This document shows positions 56,292-64,000 of a stretch of DNA of 64,000 nt, in pieces. Numbering within the stretch: the stretch's first letter is position 1; each line of letters begins with the position of its first letter. The position numbers were made by a program, and so were the translations under genes. Origin of the DNA: Ophiocordyceps camponoti-saundersi (nom. inval.) (lineage: Eukaryota > Ascomycota > Sordariomycetes > Hypocreales > Ophiocordycipitaceae); the NCBI GenBank assembly GCA_003339415.1, contig PDHQ01000063.1, positions 1 to 64,000 of the forward strand, given 5' to 3'. The notes under the pieces are model-generated. The model saw nothing but the letters and a program-made list of their open reading frames with translations. It ran no database searches and was not told the origin of the DNA.

Positions 56292-57022
56292 GACGAAGGA
56301 AAGCAAACAGGAACCGACTTGCTGCGAAGGTGGAAACGAGAATGTTGTCAATGGAAGTCGGAGAGACGGCCAGAGACGAGGAGCCGACTCTCCCTCGGCC
56401 ACCTCGGCCCGCGTCCAATCAGAGACGACCAATTCCTCACCCTTGCACGTGACGGAGTAGCAGCTCGTAGCGCATCACGTGCCGTCTAAACAGCGATAAA
56501 AGCTTTGCTGTCCATCTATCCTCTGTCTTGGTTTTTCTTCCTCTTCAGATAGTCACGAGTCGTCCGTCGCAACCTTCCGCTTGGCAACGTTGTCTCGATA
56601 GATGGAAGGGCGGCGCGTCTTGAACGATTGAAGCGCGATTCGAAGAGGAATTAATAAGGATCCGTCGTTAATCTCGGCGCTCGAGGCCTTCCTTTGGGGG
56701 GGCTCCGTGCGGGTGCCGTTTCATTTTGAGATCTACAATTTTCTCCTTTGTGTGTGTTTTGGGTAGCTTCTTCATCGACAGAGTCAAATGCTTTACTGCT
56801 TTATGGAGGCTGTTCTCTTTATGACTACGTCTATCATGATGATGAGTGACGATTGATGGCTGAGGCCGTCGCCTGCAGAATCGGTCTGACGGCCTGCTCA
56901 ACTACATACATACATGCTGAGTACCTACATATGTCCGTCTAGTATATCCAGACTTGAGTTCCTCTCTCTCACCTCCGCAGCAGTCCATCAGGCTGCGAAT
57001 TCCCTTGGGAAACCGTCTCACG
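56292..57022 (-). promoter_or_regulatory. SDH3 upstream region with CCAAT and two CACGTG sites
   Basis: Within 200 bp of the SDH3 start lie CCAATCA (56416-56422) and two CACGTG hexamers (56447-56452, 56477-56482) 30 bp apart. CCAAT is bound by the HAP complex, which controls respiratory and iron-using genes in fungi, so HAP/HapX control of this Fe-S/heme enzyme is plausible. The left part is otherwise unremarkable. Confidence 0.5.
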
Positions 57023-59566
57023 TCAAAATGTCTTCCTCGTATCTTGAGTCGTTGGACTCGTCTGGCCCATGCCCGGCAGATTCGTCAGGCCAAGTCCGCC
57101 GAACATAGCAGCAGAGAGCTGATGATCACCTCCGGCACCAACCATATCACCAAAGATATCCCAGTCTAGCATTGCCATATCGAGGTAGCCGCCGAGGAAG
57201 GGGTCGGCATCACCATTCTGTTGTAGTGGCTGTTGTTGTGATTGCTGCGGCTGTGACTGTTGTGGCTGCTGTTGCTGCTGTTGATGGTGTTGCTGCTGCG
57301 GTTGAAGAAGTGGCGGCTGCGTCGGACGTCGCGGCGTCGTCGCCATGGGAGGCGTTGCCGACGACGGCACCGATGAAGAGCGGCCCATACTCTCCTGCGG
57401 CCAGGGCGCCAGCTCGCGAAGCCGCTGGATAAAAGGCCTCGTCTCGAGCGGGCGCCCAGCTTGCAGAAAGGCTCGTTCGCGTGCTCGCCACGCCTTGAGT
57501 GTGAACTGCGCCTGCACGGCTGAAGGACGGTGGGTCATGTCCGAAAGCTCGCTGTGATTCTTGTACGCGCGCTCGGCCACGGCCCAGGCGCGCTCTGCCA
57601 GGCTGCCCGTAGGCCGCTGGCAGAGCTGGCCCATCATGACGGCGAACATGTCGGGTTGGAAGTTGAGCTTGACGAACCAGATGAAGCCTGTGGGTTCGAG
57701 GCTATCAAAGGCGTCCATGCGTTGCTCATTGCCGAGAATCACCACCTTGAACAGGCTGTCCTTGGGGCCGAAGATCTCGGTTCCCCATTCGGGCTGTTCG
57801 CGCGCCGGCACCAGCATCTCGCTGAGCTTGTTCGTCACCATCGGGCGGATGCTGAGAGCCGCCTGGTGTACGCTGCCCGCGTTGACGTCGACGTATCGTC
57901 TCTCGAGCTCCTTTAGCCGAGTCTGGAGCTCACCGGCCCGCCATCGAAACCTGTCAAAAGCCTCGTTCGGTCCGTCGGATTCACTGGTGCCGGCCTGACC
58001 CAGCATGGCGGCCTCGCACGCCGAGCCGTCGTTGGCTTCGTCCGCCTGCATCTTGAACCTGTATAGCTCGTTGATCATGAGGCAAAATGCCATCTCGGTT
58101 GGACCCTCGCGTGCGGCCATGGGCTCGGTCGAGCCGGGTACCATGTCAGCGTCGTTGAGGTTGCGTGGCATCTTGGTGTCCCATCGGAGGGGAAGCATCG
58201 TCTGCCGCAGTCCGGATAGCATGGCAAACTTGGAATCTTGAACGACTATCTGCCACCAGATCCGCCGACGCATCTCTGTCTGGAATGGGTCCAGGCTGAG
58301 CATTTCGCCGTCGCGGTGGTAGCCCATCTTCTGCGCGATGCGGACGACGGTGCCACATAGGATCCATGCCGCGTGCCGGTCGTAGCGGCCTTGAAGGGAG
58401 TACTTTGGTGGTCTGGTGTGAGCTACGAAGAGAATAGGAGGAGAGGGGGTCATGATCCGGTTCGGGAGGGTTTCAACCTTACCATGTAGAGCACGAGAGC
58501 CTGTAGGGCGGCCATGTGGTAGTTCTTGAGGAAGTTGAGGCGCGCGAGGGCGGCTTTCGTGCCGGCGGTGAATCTCTGGAGGGCCGCGTCGCGCGAGACA
58601 CCCAGCGTTTGCTGGCATTCGGCGTCGGACAAAGAGATGATGGCCATGTTGTAGATGGAGAAGAGGAGAGCCTGGCGTTGAGGAGGAAGACCAGCGATGC
58701 CGGAGGCGGCGTCGACGACCCATGGCTGGACGGAGGGCACATGAATGATCTTCGTGAGAGGATTGACGCGGTCGATGAAGAACTGCCACAGCTTGAAGCT
58801 GAGGGCAGGGTCGGGTTGTAGGTCGTCGAGGTTGGCGGTGACGACCTCGCCAGGAAATAGGAGGTCGGTGTTATTGTTGTCTGGAGTCAGGTCTTCGGAG
58901 CCGAGAATACTGGCGTCTTCAGGATCCTCCGTCTCGACAATGTCACGCATCGCCTGGAGCTGAAGGGAACGAAGAGTGTCAGTAAAGAAGGGGGATGACG
59001 AGAGAAGTCGGCGATCATGGGAGGAGGGTATTCGATATTAACCTCTTCGTAGACGCTGGCCCAGATATAACTATCCATGAAGCGGGCGCCACCCTCATCC
59101 GGCACCATCTTACAGCCCGGTTTCCATCCGTTGACGTCGGGCTCAACCGGTTCGGCTTTCGGCTCGGGCTCGATCTTGATAGGGCCGGATGGGAGGGGCT
59201 CGCCGGGCGGGGCCGGAGATGCGGCGGCGCCGGCATATTGCTTCAGCAGTTCCTCGCAGCGGGATAGGCGCTCCTGGAGATCTTGGTTCGGCCTCCGGCG
59301 CTTCCGGGCCGGAGCGGGGGTACTGGGCGTACAAGAGACGTTGGCCTACGTACGGGGTTTATGTTAACGGGGAAGGGGGGATTTTTTTTTTGTGTTATGT
59401 TTAATTTCTTGTCTCCTCACAGAAGAGGGAGGGGTTTCCGGGGTCTGACCTTGATGCAGTTGGCGCATGGAAACTTGCGATCGCATTTGATCTTTCGATG
59501 CTGGCAAAGAACACAGGCCAGGACGCGAGCGTGTCTAGGCGGATGAGGCACGGGATTGGCCGACAT
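57023..59566 (-). CDS. Zn2Cys6 fungal transcription factor with fungal_trans domain
   Basis: Exons 59566-59450, 59345-59043, 58959-58483 and 58402-57023 give about 758 residues. The binuclear cluster is complete: Cys18, 21, 28, 34, 37 and, across the first intron, Cys44 (spacing 2-6-5-2-6). A basic RKRRRPNQDLQERLSRCEEL coiled-coil linker for dimerisation follows. The middle homology region starts FKLWQFFIDRVNPLTKIIHV and includes SLQGRYDRHAAWILCGTVVRIAQKMGYHRDG and MRRRIWWQIVVQDSK. Near the C-terminus is a long Gln/Pro-rich tract (plus-strand 57200-57310), then FLGGYLDMAMLDWDIFGDM, which resembles an acidic-hydrophobic activation region. It is a nuclear regulator; its targets are unknown. It is not adjacent to either metabolic cluster, so a pathway-specific role is not assumed. 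Confidence 0.9.
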
Positions 59567-60527
59567 GACGGGGTAACCGGGCCTCACATGTTCCAGCGGG
59601 CAAAGAAATAGAGAGGGAGAGAATGTGGGAAAAAAAAAACGAGACGATGACGACGAAGGCGTTGGAAGGGGAGCGGAAGAAGCGAGGCACACAAGCTTAG
59701 TTGGGCTGGGGCTGAAGACCACACCCCCCCTTAGCCTAACGGGTATAAGCACGTTTTTTTCGTCTGAGGGCGGGCTCAAGGGACCCACGGGCTGATCCTT
59801 GAAAAAGGGTGTGCGCAGTAACGAAACGGTCAGAACATGGAACAGCCGCAGCCAGGATGCAAGGTTGATGCAGTCATGCAGATATACGAGGCATGGCGTC
59901 ACCCGGTTCATCATCGGTTGATACTTTCGTCGGTCAATGCGACAGTCCAGAATAATGAGAGGCGTCGGGATGAAATTGACATGTCTGTCGTTCTTTATTG
60001 AAGAGATGATACCTTCCGTGTATGTTTGTATGTTCATATACGGATAGAAAGGAGCATGAGGTGTTTGTTGGTTGGCTTGAAGATAGCTTCTTCTTGAGAC
60101 TTGGTTCGCCGACTGACGTAACCATGCCTCGGACTTCAACATTCGCCGCTCCGACCAGCCTCGAAATCAACCTCTATTCACCTCAACTGCTACTCATCAA
60201 GTTGATCATGAAGACATCACCTTCGACTTCGACTCTTGCCCTCACCGCATGTCGCAACCCGTCACCATCAGGCGACGATTCCACCCCCCCCCCCCCGTTC
60301 TATACTCCCTCACGTGGCTCTTCACCATGGAGGACGACCTCGCGTCATGTCACCGGCCTCGGGGCAAGATGCGCCACCTGATGCCTCCCCCCGTGAGCGT
60401 AGCCCCGTGTCTGTCCTCACCCGCCCGTGATACTCTACTATTTGATGGCGCCGGCTCGACGATTTCAACTACTGCAGATGGCCGTCTTGGAGACTTTGCT
60501 ATACGATAAACCTTTCCAGCAGCAAAA
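59567..60527. promoter_or_regulatory. Divergent upstream region of the Zn2Cys6 factor and esterase/CorA gene
   Basis: 961 bp with an A-run (59630-59640), a poly-C run (60283-60297) and C/T-rich DNA before the plus-strand gene. Overlapping short frames lack family features. Confidence 0.4.
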
Positions 60528-63500
60528 ATGACCGTCGCACCGCTATCCGAGTCGGAGAGCGGCGAGACCGAGACTAAGAGTCACAACAGCTTCGACTCCT
60601 CTACGCGCTTTGTCGTGGACCCGGCCGGCGAGCGCACATACGATGAGACCACCGTCGACGTAGTCACCGTGCCGTGTCCCGGCGCCGACCCTCTACGAAG
60701 CTGGAGTCGGGACGGACTGGTCGGTCGCTACTTCGGCGCGCCGTCCATGCGCGATGCCGAGGCCGTTCCGGCACGTCACGGAGCTGCCTCGGGCCCGTCG
60801 TGGGTGCGCCAGGGAATTCGCCGGGAGGCTCCCCGTGCACGCATCTTGCTGTACGCTCACCCGGATCTTGTCGATGGCATCACCCTGGCCGACCTAGCCG
60901 ATGCTCTCTTGCAGGAATTGCATATGTTGCGCTCCGGTGGTGCGGCAGAGAGGCCGCTCATCTTCATCGCCCATAGCATCGGCGGCCTAGTCGTAAAGAT
61001 GGCTCTTACAAAGGCTTCCCGCGACGCCCGCTGCGAGAGCGTGCTGCGCGAGTGTTACGGCGTTGCATTCTTCGGTGAGAACTTCTCTTGGCTCCCTCCA
61101 AGTCCTACCATCACCTCTAATCTCGTCTTCACCTTTTCAGGTACTCCCCATCAGGGTTCTAGCTATTTCGCCATGCCAGGCCTCTCCGCCAACATTCAGA
61201 GCCTGCTCAGGCTCACGGTGCCGTTGCCAGCTTCCATCACGGACAGCCTTCGCGTTGGCAACGACCTACTGCTGCGTGTTGACGACGACTTCAAGGCCGT
61301 CTCCAATGATGTGCGCATATGGACGCTCTACGAAACAATTGAGTCGCGCTTCGCTGCCCCTGAACCCCGTGCCGACGACGTCTACTTTACCGCGCCCCTC
61401 ACCTCGAGCAAGTCGGCCATCCTCGGGATGCGTCAAGAGTCCATCTTCGCCGTTCAGAGCGATCACGCCAACATGGCCTCCTTTGGCCGCCACAACGGCC
61501 GGGTCCTCAACGTGTTTCTGCGTCAGCTCGCTGTTCTCATCGCCCGTGCCGACTTGGCCCTGCGCCATGCTGCCGATGATGCCGCTGCTCGCTGGTCCCT
61601 TGATCTTGAGAACAGGGTTAGCGTCGAAGTTCACGGCTTCTTTGATGATGCGCCCACCTCCGATGACTCGACTATCCGCGCCTGGTCTACTCGCCTACCA
61701 CTAAGTGACTTTCTTGCCAAGGGCCCTGTGACGTGCCTGAGTGAGCGTCTGAACGAGGCTGACGACGCCGACGCCGTGCCCAATGAAAATGAGATCCGGA
61801 AGACAGCCCCCGAGAACCCGGGGCCGCCGCCGTCAACTACGGTGCGGAACGCGCTGGGCATCCGGGTCCGTCAGCCGGCATCGTCCCACCTGCTCCCGAG
61901 AGATGCCGAGCCTAACTCCGAAACAGCGCCGTCTCGGGGTACGTCGCCCGCAACGATACGGTCGAGCCCGCCGACACGCCCGTCATCGCTGGTTCGGGCC
62001 GACCTCGAGCAGGATATGGCCATCGACCGACTTTCGCCGCCCCTGCGGCCGCGCGTCGGACGGGCCATCAGCCGTTCCTTCAGCGACGGGTTCTCAAGCC
62101 TGGAGTATCGTGAATATCTTGCCATGTCACCGCGCAGCTGCAGCACCTTCGAAGACAAACTTGCCGCCACCCATGATGAAACTAACAACATTGAGGCGTC
62201 CCCCCGACTGCCGGATCCCGTCGTCGCGATCCGCAACGTCGTGGCCAGGAGCCGAGTGGTTGTCAAGGAGCCACCGACAGCATTTGTCAAGCCCGATGTC
62301 AGAATTCGGAAGTTCGTCTGGGTGCATGTGCCCTTCAACAATCCGACCTGGGTCAAGGTGAGAAGCTCTCGGGAGCGACTTATGTTGAGATACTGACGCG
62401 GGTCATGTTGCAGAGCGTGTTGCAGACGCTCGAGACTTCGTATAACAAGAACCTATCGGCTCTCTACAGCCACGATTTCTGGGCTATCAGACACACGCGA
62501 GGGAGACAACCGCAGCATTACGCCCATTTTGCTCAGCCGGGCTGCTACGTTCCCCCCGCGCGAACAAGCAAGTCTTGCCCCCTTGTGGATTTTACTCGGG
62601 AATCGACACACTAACAGGCACCGCAGCATCACCAGGTTCGCGAACCCCAGCGGCGGCCAACGAAGCTGCCTACACGTGCCTTTTCCTGCCCTATCTGCAC
62701 TTCGACTCATACCGGCGACTGATCCGACGACGTAACTTAATACGACAGCGTCAACGGCACGGGCGCGCCCGGCCAGTACCCGAGTCAGTGGCCAAGTCGG
62801 ATCTCCTGGAGCTTCAGGTGGTTTGGGAGTTTCTCGGCCACGACCCACCTGTAAACTGCCGCAGAACGCTGGATCAGTATGGACATCCGTCGCTGCGGGA
62901 CACGCGGTCTCGCGACGACGATCAAATGCTGTATAAGCTGACCAAAGACCGAGATCTTGGCGACTGGCCGGAACCGACTGCCGATGTTCGCAGCCAAGGC
63001 TCCAGCGCCGGCACGGCGGGCGCCTCCTCGGACCAGGCCGGCAGCGGAGCCAGCACTACGTCCGGCGGTTGGCGCGAGCGACTTCTGCGCCGTGGCGGTA
63101 CCTGGATGGCTGAAGACGGGCCCGAGGAGGAGACGGTGTTGGACGGTAAAGTGCTCATGGTTGATCAACTCTGGCTCTGGGCCATTGACTCGCGTATGTG
63201 AGCCCTAGGGCTTTTGCCGGATATGCTGGAAGCTGCCATCTGACGATACAGAGACAGATACGCTGGTCTCGTTCTTCCCAAGGCGCGAGAGCGATCCGAT
63301 CGAGGGTCCGTTGTTCCAGCAAGCAGACCTCCGGGACAGCATCTTCAACGACGTCAATGTCGACCGCACGCGCCAGTGCGAGAATGCCCTTGACCTGGCG
63401 GCGCTGGCGGCGCTGCATGCCGTGAGCGTGCTCCTTGATCGGTCTTCGCATCCCGACCTGGAGGTGTTTCGCATCTTTGACGAGGGCATCAGCGCACTGG

Positions 63501-64000
63501 TGAGTGCTTTTCCATGAGTGAGAGCCAAGACGAACGAGACTGACTGTTATGTAACAAAACAGGCGGAGAAGCTCACATGGTCTCTCAAGGCATTTCGCGC
63601 CGACGGCTTCCGCGACAAGGCTGTCGATGACGACGAAGACGACCATCCCGTCGAAAGCATCCGAGCACGGCACCGTCAGGAGGCAAGCCAGGCGGAGCAG
63701 GAACATCGCGACAGCACGTCGGCTCTATTAGAGCTGCGCGACATCGAAGACGAGCTGCTGATGCTATGCCAGCTCTTCGAGCAGCAGTCCAAGGTCGTAT
63801 CCGCCATGCACGGGGCCTATCTCGGGCCTGAACTCCGTGACCGTACCGCGAACGGACGCGTCTTCTTGGCTGAGGCATTGCACCGACTTCGCGACCACGC
63901 GCAGAAGGCGGGAGATATGTTACAGCGCGCGCGGACCACGCGAGAAGACTACGATAAGCTGCTACAGATGATGCAGCGTCAGGCTCAAGTGGACGAGGTG
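60528..64000 (+). CDS. Multidomain protein: N-terminal esterase (DUF676-like) fused to CorA-like region, 3' truncated
   Basis: Six exons visible (60528-61074, 61141-62357, 62414-62567, 62627-63193, 63252-63499, 63563-beyond 64000), about 1057 residues so far. The N-terminal part is an alpha/beta hydrolase of the DUF676/SERAC1-like kind: PRARILLYAHPDL, the nucleophile elbow FIAHSIGGLVVKMAL (Ser150) and FFGTPHQGSSYF. A disordered Ser/Pro-rich linker (~400-570) follows. Then comes the domain seen in fungal CorA-like proteins: VWVHVPFNNPTWVKSVLQTL, HTRGRQPQHYAHFAQPGCYVPP, AAYTCLFLPYLHFDSYRRL, MVDQLWLWAIDS, TLVSFFPRRE, and a long coiled coil. The transmembrane pair with GMN, if present, lies past the window edge. 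Intron 3 requires a GC donor (62568) and its acceptor (62626 or 62635) is uncertain. Signalling or allorecognition roles are speculative. Confidence 0.8.

Noticed and set aside
57023..59566. Zn2Cys6 factor as pathway regulator of the diterpenoid cluster
   Set aside because: It lies about 30 kb away with housekeeping genes between; nothing in the sequence links it to the cluster.
1..64000. CRISPR arrays or bacterial-style operons
   Set aside because: The window is eukaryotic (spliced genes, RIP); the 54-bp and 12-bp tandem repeats are coding and lack unique spacers.

Overview
This is a 64 kb piece of a filamentous ascomycete genome (Pezizomycotina, most likely Sordariomycetes). Four things point there: short GT/AG introns of about 50-95 bp with CTAAC/CTGAC-like branch sites; a 9.4 kb AT-rich block that looks saturated by repeat-induced point mutation (RIP); families typical of filamentous fungi (PTH11-like receptor, fungal two-domain diterpene cyclase, NRPS-like reductase, Zn2Cys6 factor, CorA-like multidomain protein); and a Mus-18/Uve1 UV endonuclease. 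Gene models were spliced by eye, checking reading phase at every exon junction and fit to the protein family. Splice sites are therefore predictions.

Layout. (1) 1-9420: RIP-degraded repeats. A minus-strand Ty3/gypsy LTR retrotransposon fills 1-7608 (left LTR cut by the window edge), followed by an unidentified decayed remnant; base composition changes abruptly near 9.42 kb. (2) 10.0-13.6 kb: UV-damage endonuclease and a 7-TM PTH11-like receptor. (3) 14.7-27.3 kb: a probable diterpenoid cluster with cytochrome P450 A (+), P450 B (-), an MFS transporter (+), a glutathione S-transferase (-) and a bifunctional CPS/KS-type diterpene synthase (+). P450 B/MFS and GST/synthase form two divergent pairs. 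No GGPP synthase is visible. (4) 29.0-37.9 kb: a secreted repeat protein with Cys modules, a SET-domain lysine methyltransferase (RKM4/SETD6 type), the AP-1 mu subunit and an Opi1-like repressor. (5) 38.9-49.4 kb: a second metabolic group with an NRPS-like A-T-R carboxylate reductase, an Ayg1-type alpha/beta hydrolase, a secreted type-B carboxylesterase and a Zn alcohol dehydrogenase; together they could take an acid through an aldehyde to an alcohol. (6) 50.1-64.0 kb: a secreted tandem-repeat protein, a split tRNA-Ile(UAU), an Hsp31/DJ-1 protein, TAF6, SDH cytochrome b subunit (SDH3), a Zn2Cys6 regulator, and a large esterase-like/CorA-like fusion running off the right edge.

Housekeeping genes (uve1, SET methyltransferase, AP-1 mu, TAF6, SDH3, OPI1) are interleaved with accessory functions. 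The diterpenoid cluster lies about 5 kb from the RIP-affected block, a setting often seen for fungal secondary-metabolite loci. The observations most worth checking are the altered class I metal motif of the diterpene synthase, the two repeat-bearing secreted proteins, the esterase/CorA fusion, and the RIP fingerprints in the retrotransposon motifs.
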